Below are positions 37,073-44,337 of a DNA stretch of 52,941 bases, piece by piece. Numbering within the stretch: the first letter of the stretch is position 1; each line of letters starts with the position of its first letter. A model generated the notes under the pieces. It was given only the letters and a program-made list of their open reading frames with translations, was not told where the DNA came from and did no database searches. Origin of the DNA: Methylobacterium sp. J-030 (GTDB lineage Bacteria; Pseudomonadota; Alphaproteobacteria; Rhizobiales; Beijerinckiaceae). The stretch covers positions 1 to 52,941 of the forward strand of contig NZ_JAKSYM010000262.1 of assembly GCF_022829545.1 (NCBI RefSeq), read 5' to 3'. Position numbers and translations under genes: made by a program.

Positions 37073-37246
37073 TTTGGACCGAAAAAACCGTTAAATAACA
37101 ACAAGCTAGCGGTTTGCATACTCAGCCTACCAACAATAAAACCTACAATCCACTCGCACTGGACGTGCGAGCGTAAGTCATCGTTTCTCAAGAGAGACGG
37201 ATCACGATCGTGTCCGCCGGCGGGTCGAGATGGTACCGCTGACGAC

Positions 37247-37293
37247 CCACGCCCGCCCGTCGTGTCCCCTCAGATTCACTAGGGCGGGCGTGG
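37247..37293. other. Perfect 12-bp inverted repeat downstream of tRNA-Ser
   Basis: CCACGCCCGCCC at 37247-37258 and GGGCGGGCGTGG at 37282-37293 form a stem with a 23-base loop. No T-run follows. It lies in the otherwise empty gap (37073-37364), whose first 90 bases are AT-rich compared with the chromosome to the left. Confidence 0.6.
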
Positions 37294-37364
37294 ATGCTCA
37301 GGCCAGGCTCGGCAAAACGGACACCGTGTCCGCTTTCGACCGCGCGAGCAGCCAGGCTGGGGTA

Positions 37365-37553
37365 TCAGCGGCGCGAGAGCAATCGTGCCAGCGGTTGGCC
37401 GGCGCGATCAGCGAGACGATGGCCGAGAGCGATGCGTTCGCGAGCCCGGTTTAGGGCCGCTTCGGCGTCGTCCATCAGCATGTCGCCTCGCGCATAGTCG
37501 AGGCGGGCGAGGCGCAGTTGCGCGAGGGCGAGGAAGCCGAGGATCAGGCGCAT
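37365..37553 (-). CDS. Small hypothetical protein, third in a minus-strand operon
   Basis: A 62-residue protein reading MRLILGFLALAQLRLARLDY then ARGDMLMDDAEAALNRARER, with a hydrophobic start and a basic amphipathic C-terminus. Its ATG at 37553 overlaps the end of the preceding gene by ten bases, which supports it being a real member of the operon. I do not recognise the family. Confidence 0.5.
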   Translation of the reverse strand: MRLILGFLALAQLRLARLDYARGDMLMDDAEAALNRARERIALGHRLADRAGQPLARLLSRR

Positions 37554-38041
37554 AGCGCGTCCTCCCGAGCCCACGCCGCAAGATCGTAGCCGACCTGCTC
37601 CTCCCAGCAGTCCAGCAGGTCGGCGACACGGGCCTTCCAGCCGATGGCCAGCAGCGTGGTCATGCGCTCCGTCATGAAGTCGGTGACGAGCTTGTCGACA
37701 GCATCGATGTGCTTCGCCCATGCCTCCCAAGCTTCGTGGTAGCCGTTGCGGGCACGGGCAGCCTCGGCCCGCAGCCGCCAAGCCTTCGCGGCTGGTGGAT
37801 CGTCCCAACCAGGATGCTCTCCGGCGCTGTGATCGCCGTCCTCGTACAGAGCCTTGGCGAACGCCTTGGCGCGTTCGATAGGCAGGACCAACTTACGAAG
37901 TTGGGGGATGAGGGCGAGGAACTGGACCTCGTGGTCCGGCAGGCCGCCTCCAAGTGGGGACACCGCAGCCACAGCCGGCACGGATGCCAGCGGGGCAGCG
38001 AGGAGGGCGCCGAGTGCGGCGCGGCGAGTGGAAGCGGTCAT
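37544..38041 (-). CDS. Exported hypothetical protein with a possible Tat signal
   Basis: A 165-residue protein beginning MTASTRRAALGALLAAPLAS, a twin-arginine-like start with a hydrophobic stretch and AVA cleavage region. The rest is mainly helical, with many Trp and Ala (AKAWRLRAEAARARNGYHEA; WEAWAKHIDAVDKLVTDFM). The start overlaps the upstream gene by four bases. This kind of protein is seen in mobile-element regions of related genomes as far as I can recall, but I cannot name a family. Confidence 0.65.
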   Translation of the reverse strand: MTASTRRAALGALLAAPLASVPAVAAVSPLGGGLPDHEVQFLALIPQLRKLVLPIERAKAFAKALYEDGDHSAGEHPGWDDPPAAKAWRLRAEAARARNGYHEAWEAWAKHIDAVDKLVTDFMTERMTTLLAIGWKARVADLLDCWEEQVGYDLAAWAREDALCA

Positions 38042-38670
38042 GCCGCCACCTCGTCACCGAAGCCAGTAAAGGCCGGCGGCAGCACCGTGCCGGTCACCGC
38101 GAGGATCGCCCGGGCCGCGGCCGCGATCTTGTCCTCGTTCTCCCAGGGCCTGCCGGCGAGCGCGCCCTCGACTTGGAAGGCCAACGCGAGGCCAACAACA
38201 GCGAGGCCGGCCGCAGTCTTAGGAGCCGGCAGGGACAGCACATCGGCGATCAGGGCCCACATGCGGTTGTCGACGGCGAGCGCCGCCTTGTAGGTCGGGC
38301 TATCGGGATGCTCCTCCTGGAAGACCGAACGTACGGCCATGGCGGCAGCGTGGGCGGCGATCAGGCGATCCCGGTGCGGGATGTGCGGATCGGCTGACTT
38401 GCGGCTGCTCCGAGCTTCCAAGCGCCGACGCAGAGCGGCCGCGCGCTTTGCCAGGGCGGGCCGCGTGGTGGGGTCGGCGGCATCGACCGCGGCGAAATGC
38501 CGGTCCAGGCCATCCTCAATCGCAGCGATAGCGGCTTCGGCCTCCCGCATGGTGCGAATGGCCTCGGTGACGGGGCCCGGCTGCCGGTCGAGCCCCTGGC
38601 CTAATAAGGTAGGGGCGGTTTGGACCGGGCGTAATAAGGGCGTGCGTGTGCTATGGGCGTGGCTAGCCAT
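38038..38670 (-). CDS. Hypothetical protein, first gene of a minus-strand operon
   Basis: A 210-residue protein, largely alpha-helical. The middle part has an Arg/Lys-rich stretch (RAAALRRRLEARSSRKSADP), followed by HRDRLIAAHAAAMAVRSVF, and a hydrophobic C-terminal half (TAAGLAVVGLALAFQVEGAL) that could pack as helices. No recognised domain. It is followed by two overlapping genes, so the three probably form one unit. It is divergent from the small ribbon-helix-helix gene, with an operator-like inverted repeat between them. Confidence 0.6.
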   Translation of the reverse strand: MASHAHSTRTPLLRPVQTAPTLLGQGLDRQPGPVTEAIRTMREAEAAIAAIEDGLDRHFAAVDAADPTTRPALAKRAAALRRRLEARSSRKSADPHIPHRDRLIAAHAAAMAVRSVFQEEHPDSPTYKAALAVDNRMWALIADVLSLPAPKTAAGLAVVGLALAFQVEGALAGRPWENEDKIAAAARAILAVTGTVLPPAFTGFGDEVAA

Positions 38671-38744
38671 GCCGCTCTCCTCAACAGAGTGGTGGGGTTA
38701 GGTCCGGTGCGGGAGCTTCCACCTTCCCGCCGGACCGATCTCGT

Positions 38745-38782
38745 GTTATCACTAGCGTGTGAACGCGTCAACTCGTGATAAC
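38745..38782. promoter_or_regulatory. Inverted-repeat operator upstream of the ribbon-helix-helix gene
   Basis: GTTATCAC at 38745-38752 and GTGATAAC at 38775-38782 are perfect inverted half-sites; the match extends by three more bases on each side with one mismatch. The right half directly precedes the ATG at 38783. It is suited to repression by a small dimeric regulator. Confidence 0.6.
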
Positions 38783-38995
38783 ATGAAAATGCAGCGAAAG
38801 CCTCGGCCCAAGCAGACGGGGACCCTCATTGGGGTCAGAATTCAGCCTGAGCAGTTACAACCGCTTGATGCTTGGATCGAAGCTCAGCCCGAGCCCAAGC
38901 CTACGCGTCCAGAAGCGGTGCGGCATGCCCTCACGGACTGGCTAAGCGGACAAGGCCACGTGCGGCACGGCGAGGATCTGGAGGATGCGGACTGA
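38783..38995 (+). CDS. Small ribbon-helix-helix-like regulator
   Basis: A 70-residue protein. A basic N-terminus (MKMQRKPRPKQ) leads to TGTLIGVRIQPEQLQPLDAW, which fits a ribbon-helix-helix beta strand and first helix, then PTRPEAVRHALTDWLSGQ as the second helix. This matches CopG/ParD-type DNA-binding proteins. The ATG at 38783 directly follows the inverted repeat; a GTG at 38759 is in frame but would place the operator inside the gene. No toxin gene follows at once: 39001-39163 appears empty. Confidence 0.7.
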   Translation: MKMQRKPRPKQTGTLIGVRIQPEQLQPLDAWIEAQPEPKPTRPEAVRHALTDWLSGQGHVRHGEDLEDAD

Positions 38996-39163
38996 GGCCA
39001 TCAACCGAGCGCTTGACTGCGAAGAGCCATCTGAAATTATTGGTCAATCCAGTCTGGCAGGCGTCACACGTAAAGGCCACCTTTCACGCGTATCTCTTAC
39101 CAACCGTGGATAACACCATCTCCATTGGGTGCGCCCCTTGCTCCGATAAGGCTCCCTAACTCC

Positions 39164-39844
39164 ATGCCGGAGAAACCCCAATCGATCTTCCTGCCCTCAA
39201 CCATTGAAGAGGTGGTCGCACAGATAGCTGATCTACCACTCAATGCGTATGATGTTCTTAGGGCAGATATCCAAAGTTTAAGAGGGTTCGAGTCCGATAA
39301 AACTCGATGTGATGCCCTTGCGCGAAAAATACCAATCTCTGCTGAAAATATTTCTATAATATTGAGCGCGCTTTCATACCTGTATTCTAGGGTAAATTCC
39401 ATCGTTGCCGGTGAGGTAAAGCTAGATGATATAGTGGAAAGATTTATATCCACGTTCTCTGAGGAGGAATTAGAAAAAGACAAACGCGCCGAGGCGACAT
39501 ATCGTTTAAAGCAACTGCTAGTAATAAGTCCCGAAATTGAGCAATCCCGCAAAATTCGTCGGCTTAAGAGTGGATTTTTACAAAATGCTACGGCCTTTTC
39601 ATCCTTTGTCGATGCGCGCCCGGATTTCGGGGATAACGGCGAACATATCCGGGGCTTTGTAGTGATGGTGCAGTTTCGTGTCAGTACAGATGGCGCGGGC
39701 GACGGTAAGAAGGAACATACATTTCAGGTGGATGAGGAGGGGTTGGGGTCTCTTAGACAAGCGCTAGAGGCCGCAGAAAAAAAGATAAAGACCCTTCGGC
39801 GCGGTGACGCGCTTGTTGCCCCTGTTTATAAAGTCCAAGAATAA
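39164..39844 (+). CDS. Unknown protein with a COMM-like C-terminal segment (operon gene 1)
   Basis: A 226-residue protein with helices predicted by eye over residues 10-145 (TIEEVVAQIADLPLNAYDVL; AENISIILSALSYLYSRVNS). A beta-rich part follows (GFVVMVQFRVSTDG, EHTFQVDEE), then a closing amphipathic helix GLGSLRQALEAAEKKIKTL. That last part looks to me like the eukaryotic COMM domain, where strands precede a leucine-rich helix after an F-x-hydrophobic-D motif; this is an inference that needs profile comparison. Codon use is far more AT-rich than the chromosome. The stop overlaps the next start (TAATG). No known family is recognised. Confidence 0.75.
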   Translation: MPEKPQSIFLPSTIEEVVAQIADLPLNAYDVLRADIQSLRGFESDKTRCDALARKIPISAENISIILSALSYLYSRVNSIVAGEVKLDDIVERFISTFSEEELEKDKRAEATYRLKQLLVISPEIEQSRKIRRLKSGFLQNATAFSSFVDARPDFGDNGEHIRGFVVMVQFRVSTDGAGDGKKEHTFQVDEEGLGSLRQALEAAEKKIKTLRRGDALVAPVYKVQE

Positions 39845-40746
39845 TGACGCATTTCTCTGAGGAAGCACCTGCAAGCGCGCCGACTGGCGATAGCTATACT
39901 GCGAATGAGTTTCTAACACCCACAGGATGGAAATCTGAAGTGATGGGTCAAGTCCGTGCTACCGCGGAACTGCGGGGGCACTCAGATCCTTTTGATTGGC
40001 CGAATGTAAACCGCGCGTTGAGGTGGAGTCATGGATTGCGGGCTCGCCATTCAACCTTGGAAAAAGTTCTTGCCGATATCATAAATATTAAATCAGTCAG
40101 CCTCGATCTAATTGAGATTGGTATTGATCAAACTATAGAAAGCGGAGATGGCATTGGCGTAAATATTTTTCATGATCCAGAAACTTTCCCAGAAAACTTG
40201 GTTCCGGTTCAGTATTCATTTTCATTTGATGATATAGAAGGCAAATTTAATAACCATTACGAACGATTGGAATTTCAAGCACGCCGGTACGCTGACCATG
40301 AAAATTTTATTCCGTCCAATTATATCATATCTCTCTTAGTCGATAGCATAACTGCTTATATTGAAGACTCGACGCAAGCTGAGCTAATACACAGTTCATT
40401 GCGTTCTGAGTCAGTAGACGACTTGAAGATTGCATTTTCGGAAAAGTTGCATTCGACTATAGCAAAAATAGCTAATCTTCACAAACGTGGCGAAAAATTT
40501 CCATCGACTCTTTCAAGAGATGGGTCGTTCGTGCTGGCGTTTGAGCACGAACTGTTTTCCCAATTTTCCATCCGACCGAAATTCCAAACTGCGTTTTTGT
40601 TTGGGTTGCATCAAGAGCTTCGAGATTATCTATCCGAAGGGGGCTCTATCTCTGGGAAATGGGGAGAAGTTGTAATGACCAATCTATCGATCGAAATTTT
40701 GACCACTCCCCGTGTCGCGATAGTACTCCCTGCGCTAGATTTCTAA
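39844..40746 (+). CDS. Unknown protein, operon gene 2
   Basis: A 300-residue protein with no motif I recognise. It has an N-terminal soluble part (SYTANEFLTPTGWKSEVMGQ), a mixed helix-strand middle (LADIINIKSVSLDLIEIGID; NLVPVQYSFSFDDIEGKFNN), and a C-terminal part with FQTAFLFGLHQELRDYLSEG and TNLSIEILTTPRVAIVLPAL. No signal peptide or membrane span. Its start overlaps the stop of gene 1 by one base and it ends 13 bases before the metallophosphoesterase gene, so the three act as one unit. The AT-rich codon use indicates acquisition. Confidence 0.75.
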   Translation: MTHFSEEAPASAPTGDSYTANEFLTPTGWKSEVMGQVRATAELRGHSDPFDWPNVNRALRWSHGLRARHSTLEKVLADIINIKSVSLDLIEIGIDQTIESGDGIGVNIFHDPETFPENLVPVQYSFSFDDIEGKFNNHYERLEFQARRYADHENFIPSNYIISLLVDSITAYIEDSTQAELIHSSLRSESVDDLKIAFSEKLHSTIAKIANLHKRGEKFPSTLSRDGSFVLAFEHELFSQFSIRPKFQTAFLFGLHQELRDYLSEGGSISGKWGEVVMTNLSIEILTTPRVAIVLPALDF

Positions 40747-40759
40747 AGCGGATCGCCGC

Positions 40760-41758
40760 ATGCCCTATCGGCGGTTGCTACACATATCAGATACTCATTT
40801 CTGTGAGTTTCCAAACAGGAATAACCATTTAAAGCTGTGGCAGAACCCACCCGCCCTTTCGCTCACGAATCAAGGCAAGAGAATTTCACGTAGTTTCTTT
40901 CCGTCTAGCTTCGATAGCAATGCAGCGCAGGCGCTAGCTGCTTTTGTTTGCGATGTTGCTCCCGACCTCAGCTTGATAGTTCATAGCGGTGACCTAGCGA
41001 CGACTGGCCGGCCGGATGATTTAGGTGCCGCATTCCATTTTCTATCCGCTTCCAATTGCAATGGCTCTACTGCAGATGGCAAACCTTCTATTGGCGATCA
41101 CGTCGAGAAGCTTTTTATCTGCCCAGGCAACCATGATAGGTACAAGAACAACTTCGCAAAACCTTGGTCGGCAAATTTTAATCTACAGTTTAGAAAAATA
41201 TGGCTTACCCAGAGACTTGATATAACGTACAGATATGTCAACAAAGATGATCGAAAAATCTGTATTTTAGCAATTGATTTTTGTTTGAGAGCAAATAGAG
41301 ATGCGGGCGCTCCATATCAATTGAATAGATACGGCCGCGGCAAAGTATATAGTGACACCATATTGCGGCTAAATGATTTGATGACTGAGTTAGTCGATAA
41401 TGATAAATGTTTGAACTTTATTTGGGTAATTCATTTCCCTCCTGCTGATGGCGCGGGATCTGCCGAGCAGCTTTTAAATTTTGATGACGTCGCATCGCTA
41501 GCAAAGAAATATAACGTTTCGTTCGTGCTGAGCGGACATTTGCACAATGCAAGTATTTCAAAGACGTCGTATGGAACTACTATTATTCGCGCTGGCACCG
41601 CCTGTGCCGCGGATGAAGCGCCGAATTGCTGGATACATTTACTGGACTTAAAAATTGAAGACGATTTGATCGCATCTATCAGAAAAACCGATTATAAGTG
41701 GGATTGGAGGAACGGTGAGTTTTCTCCGGTGGGATCATCTATACAAATCTTGTCCTAA
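40760..41758 (+). CDS. Calcineurin-like metallophosphoesterase, operon gene 3
   Basis: A 332-residue enzyme with the complete two-metal motif set: D11-x-H13 in LLHISDTHF, GD with D78 in VHSGDLATTG, GNHD (124-126) in FICPGNHDRY, H225 in VIHFPP, and GHLH (H260, H262) in LSGHLHN. Such enzymes hydrolyse phosphodiesters or phosphomonoesters, including cyclic nucleotides and nucleic-acid ends. An insertion of about 40 residues sits between the first and second motifs. As the only clearly catalytic member, it is presumably the effector or regulatory hydrolase of the operon. AT-rich like its neighbours. Confidence 0.92.
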   Translation: MPYRRLLHISDTHFCEFPNRNNHLKLWQNPPALSLTNQGKRISRSFFPSSFDSNAAQALAAFVCDVAPDLSLIVHSGDLATTGRPDDLGAAFHFLSASNCNGSTADGKPSIGDHVEKLFICPGNHDRYKNNFAKPWSANFNLQFRKIWLTQRLDITYRYVNKDDRKICILAIDFCLRANRDAGAPYQLNRYGRGKVYSDTILRLNDLMTELVDNDKCLNFIWVIHFPPADGAGSAEQLLNFDDVASLAKKYNVSFVLSGHLHNASISKTSYGTTIIRAGTACAADEAPNCWIHLLDLKIEDDLIASIRKTDYKWDWRNGEFSPVGSSIQILS

Positions 41759-42173
41759 ATAGCTTGGGCATTTCCGTGATAACTTCTGGCAAGACTCCTG
41801 CAGTTTAGACGCGGAGAGGCTGTAGGATCATCCCGCCTTCGCCATCTGCCGCCCGTGGTCCTGCACGAGATTGAGGATAGCCGCTTCTCACGCCACCATC
41901 GTCCCGGCCGTCCCCGGCCCGTGCCAGTTGCCGTAGCTGTCCGTGCCGCCGACGCTGTGTGCTTTGTCAAGCCGCGTCCGTGACGGGCGTGCCGGGCGCG
42001 CGCCAGTTGCCGTGGGTATCCGCGACGCCCTCTTTCGATAACGCCCTTCCGGCGGCTATCCTCTCCCCATGCGCACAGCCCTCGCCGACCTCGCTCTCGT
42101 CGTCGCTGCCGGTGGGGCGCAGACAGTCGGCAGAGCATGACGTTGCAGGCAGCCATCGGTACACTGGTGGACG
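41759..42173. other. Gap after the metallophosphoesterase operon
   Basis: GC rises sharply again here. I see no supported gene. The minus strand carries two similar short peptides just before stop codons, GTDSYGNWHGPGTAGT (about 41895) and GVADTHGNWRAPGTPVT (about 41990), which look like a decayed duplicated gene end. The long minus-strand frame across this region is arginine-rich and not protein-like. Confidence 0.4.
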
Positions 42174-42407
42174 ATGCACAAACTCGCGCCCAGCAGCCTT
42201 TCTCGCCTACGATCCCTCTCGACGCTGGGGCCACGCTTCTACCAGGTCTCCGCCTACATGCGACGGCTGGAGACCCTCGGGCTAGTCATGTCCACTGGCC
42301 GATCGGATCCGGCAGCCGACAGCGTCGAGTACGAGATCACAGACAGGGGCCGTGCCGAGCTTCGAGAGCGATACGGGCCGTCTTCGCCTGGATCTGAGGA
42401 CAACTGA
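42174..42407 (+). CDS. Possible winged-helix regulator, short
   Basis: A 77-residue protein. LGPRFYQVSAYMRRLETLGL followed by VMSTGRSDPAADSVEYEITD and RGRAELRERYG matches the recognition helix, wing and closing helix of MarR/PadR-like winged-helix domains. The N-terminus (KLAPSSLSRLRSLST) is short for such families, so the gene may be truncated. No strong ribosome site. It is moderately supported by the domain-like sequence only. Confidence 0.5.
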   Translation: MHKLAPSSLSRLRSLSTLGPRFYQVSAYMRRLETLGLVMSTGRSDPAADSVEYEITDRGRAELRERYGPSSPGSEDN

Positions 42408-42574
42408 CGATCAGCCGCGTCGCAGTCTGCTCACGGGGCGGGGGAGCGTCCGATCTAACCAGCGCGTGAGCCGAACCGATACGCAACGCGGCTCGGGGGT
42501 AAGATGGCAGCCGGCCATTACTGGGCCGTGCAGGGTCAGCGCTTCAGTCGTCCCGCGCTGGGAATCGCGACACG

Positions 42575-42607
42575 AAAAAGCCCGCCGCGGCTTGTGCCGG
42601 GCGGGCT
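42575..42607 (-). terminator. Terminator-like hairpin 1 (minus strand)
   Basis: On the minus strand AGCCCGCC...GGCGGGCT is followed by TTTTT (plus-strand AAAAA at 42575-42579). It is the first of five similar hairpins up to 43485. Confidence 0.7.
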
Positions 42608-42675
42608 CTCAGCCTCGGGGCAGACTGTCACGGCGGACCCGAGGCTGTCGGCGACGAAGCAGCAACCGGGCCATG

Positions 42676-42707
42676 AAAAAGCCCGCGCCGGCGAACTGAG
42701 CGGGCTT
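42676..42707 (-). terminator. Terminator-like hairpin 2, after the small exported protein gene
   Basis: GCCCGC/GCGGGC stem with TTTTT on the minus strand (plus-strand AAAAA at 42676-42680). It lies about 75 bases after the stop of the exported protein gene at 42782-43066. Confidence 0.75.
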
Positions 42708-42781
42708 GAGTAGGTTCGTGGTCTCAGGAACGAACTGGCCTGCGTTGTAGCAAGGTCTGTTCCCTAACTGGGTCTAGAAGG

Positions 42782-43066
42782 TCACTTCCCGCTCGGCGCA
42801 GCATAGCTGCCCGTTGCACCGTTGCCGCCGCCACTTCCGGCCGGCGCACCAGAGGTCTTGTTAGCTACCCCGCTGGCACCAGGCTTCATCATCTGGGAGT
42901 TCGACATCATCGAGCGCCTCTTGCGATGGCGCTTCATCCTCACTGTGGTCAGCATGTCGGATGGTGACGAGAGACCGACGACTGGACTGGCCGGCACCGC
43001 GGCGGCCGGAAGAGACAGCATTGCCGAACCGGCAGCGGCAAGTACGGCTAGTGTCAGGACACGCAT
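42782..43066 (-). CDS. Small exported protein of unknown function
   Basis: A 94-residue protein with a signal peptide (RVLTLAVLAAAGSAMLSLPA, cleavage near AAAVPA). The mature chain has a very basic, Met-rich stretch (VRMKRHRKRRSMMSNSQMM) and a Gly/Ala/Ser-rich low-complexity tail. A strong ribosome site, AAGGAG, lies eight bases before the ATG at 43066. The longer frame to 43285 is not needed. Terminator-like hairpin 2 follows. It is unnamed, but the combination of leader, ribosome site and terminator argues for a real gene. Confidence 0.72.
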   Translation of the reverse strand: MRVLTLAVLAAAGSAMLSLPAAAVPASPVVGLSSPSDMLTTVRMKRHRKRRSMMSNSQMMKPGASGVANKTSGAPAGSGGGNGATGSYAAPSGK

Positions 43067-43206
43067 AAGACATCTCCTTGCCGCGACGCGAGAAATGGCA
43101 TCGGGTCCCAAGAAACTGTAGCGGGGCCGCTTCAGATCAATGCGCCACCGCTGCGGCCGATGTGGCTGCGCTCGGATGCGGTTGCGCCGACATCCAGCCA
43201 ACCAGG

Positions 43207-43237
43207 AAAAAGCCCGCCGCGGCGAACCGGGCGGGCG
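43207..43237 (-). terminator. Terminator-like hairpin 3 (minus strand)
   Basis: GCCCGCC/GGCGGGC stem, TTTTT on the minus strand (plus-strand AAAAA at 43207-43211). It lies upstream of the exported protein gene, with no gene of its own. Confidence 0.7.
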
Positions 43238-43325
43238 CAGTGGCCATTGGGGTTTCGAAGGCTCTTGAGTAGGTCGAGCAGGCACGATTCGCGTCCCTCA
43301 TTTGAGTGATGCGTCGCGCGATCAG

Positions 43326-43356
43326 AAAAGCCCCGCGCGGCTGAGCCGGCGGGGCT
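43326..43356 (-). terminator. Terminator-like hairpin 4 (minus strand)
   Basis: GCCCCGC/GCGGGGC stem with TTTT on the minus strand; it lies 119 bases from hairpin 3, with no clear coding frame between them. Confidence 0.65.
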
Positions 43357-43451
43357 GAAGGAGTCCTTGGGAGGAGGCCGCGACCCTACGGCGGCCGAGC
43401 TTGGCATACCAGCGCGCCGAGCGCATGGCTGAGCTTCCGGGACGGCGCAAG

Positions 43452-43485
43452 AAAAAGCCCCGGTCAGCGCGTGGCTGCCGGGGCT
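43452..43485 (-). terminator. Terminator-like hairpin 5 (minus strand)
   Basis: GCCCCGG/CCGGGGC stem with TTTTT on the minus strand, 126 bases from hairpin 4. No gene is seen immediately upstream on the minus strand. Confidence 0.65.
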
Positions 43486-43694
43486 GAAGGTGATTGCACT
43501 TGGGGTGCTGATAGACGCGTGAGTGGGCGGGCGGTTCCGAGCCTCAGTCCGCCCGCCGCATCTGCGCCGCTGCGCTGAACGACGTCCTTAAACGGGTTGC
43601 CTGCGCTCGTGATGCGGACATTGGTCTCATGTCCCGGCTCTTCCCGCTCGATCTCTGCGCGCCATGTCATCCGCCACGATAGGGAGACGCACCG

Positions 43695-43841
43695 ATGGAC
43701 CGTGAGCGCGATCGCGACGTGGACGAAGACCTGATCGAGGATGCCCGGAAGACGACGGGCGACAGCGAGAAGACGGAGCGGCCGGGCCAGGGCACCGACC
43801 AGCCCGGCGGTGACGATCCGGCCAAGACTCCGAAGAAGTGA
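43695..43841 (+). CDS. Very small acidic/charged protein
   Basis: A 48-residue frame starting MDRERDRDVDEDLIEDARKT and ending PAKTPKK. It is highly charged and presumably disordered. GGGAG lies about nine bases before the ATG, and the frame shows strong GC bias at third positions, both supporting real coding. No similarity is recognised. A nested stem-loop follows directly after the stop (43847-43895), which may end the transcript. Confidence 0.55.
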   Translation: MDRERDRDVDEDLIEDARKTTGDSEKTERPGQGTDQPGGDDPAKTPKK

Positions 43842-43846
43842 CGGCG

Positions 43847-43895
43847 ATCAAGCGTCGGCCCTGCTCGACCTAGTGGTCGAAATCTGACGCTTGAT
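43847..43895. repeat. Nested stem-loop, family D copy 1
   Basis: Outer arms ATCAAGCGTC/GACGCTTGAT (43847-43856, 43886-43895) enclose an inner CGACC-TAGT-GGTCG. The 24 bases at 43870-43893 recur perfectly, in inverted orientation, at 46142-46165. Confidence 0.8.
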
Positions 43896-44006
43896 ACCCG
43901 CCGCGCCAGCCGTTTTCGACCCATACCAGTCGCCAGGAACGCCGAATGCGTTTCTCCGAAGCGGGCCTCAAAGCCGCACTCAAGAACAAGGCAATTAAGC
44001 CCGGAT

Positions 44007-44240
44007 CTAGCGTTGAGTCCAATCGGCTCGTTTAGAGGGCTCTGGACGTTCCTTTGGACGCTTATCGAACCGAAGTACCTCGATCCATGTCCATGCGTTA
44101 CCGCGCAAGTCTGTCATCCCTCGCACGTTGAGGAGGTTTGCGATTTCCGCCGGGTCCGAAATCCCGGCCAACCGGATCTCCTGCATTATGAAAGAAATCC
44201 GAGCTGCTCGCTCGATTCGAGCCTTCCGCCACTTTTCCAT
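44007..44240 (-). CDS. Hypothetical protein with a recombinase-like helix-turn-helix segment
   Basis: A 77-residue protein. The segment DPAEIANLLNVRGMTDLRGN followed by AWTWIEVLRFDKR resembles the loop in serine recombinases and related proteins (ALN-x-RGI-x-T-x-RGG-x-W). The rest is basic. It may be a fragment of a mobile-element gene or a small DNA-binding protein. The ATG at 44240 is clear but no strong ribosome site is seen. Confidence 0.5.
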   Translation of the reverse strand: MEKWRKARIERAARISFIMQEIRLAGISDPAEIANLLNVRGMTDLRGNAWTWIEVLRFDKRPKERPEPSKRADWTQR

Positions 44241-44274
44241 ACAGCAAAATGAATCTTGCTACTAGAAATGTAAA

Positions 44275-44302
44275 CGGCCCACACTGTCACCAGTGCGGGC
44301 CG
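44275..44302 (-). terminator. Hairpin terminating the beta-barrel protein gene
   Basis: CGGCCCGCACTG/CAGTGTGGGCCG on the minus strand (one wobble pair, TCAC loop on the plus strand), followed by the weak T-run TTTACATTTC. It lies about 35 bases after the stop at 44338. Confidence 0.6.
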
Positions 44303-44337
44303 AACGTGGGTAGATCCGAACTATTGTTCAGTAACGC

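Noticed and set aside
41755..42234. A 159-codon minus-strand frame after the phosphoesterase gene
   Set aside because: Arginine-rich with no ribosome site or domain; likely non-coding.
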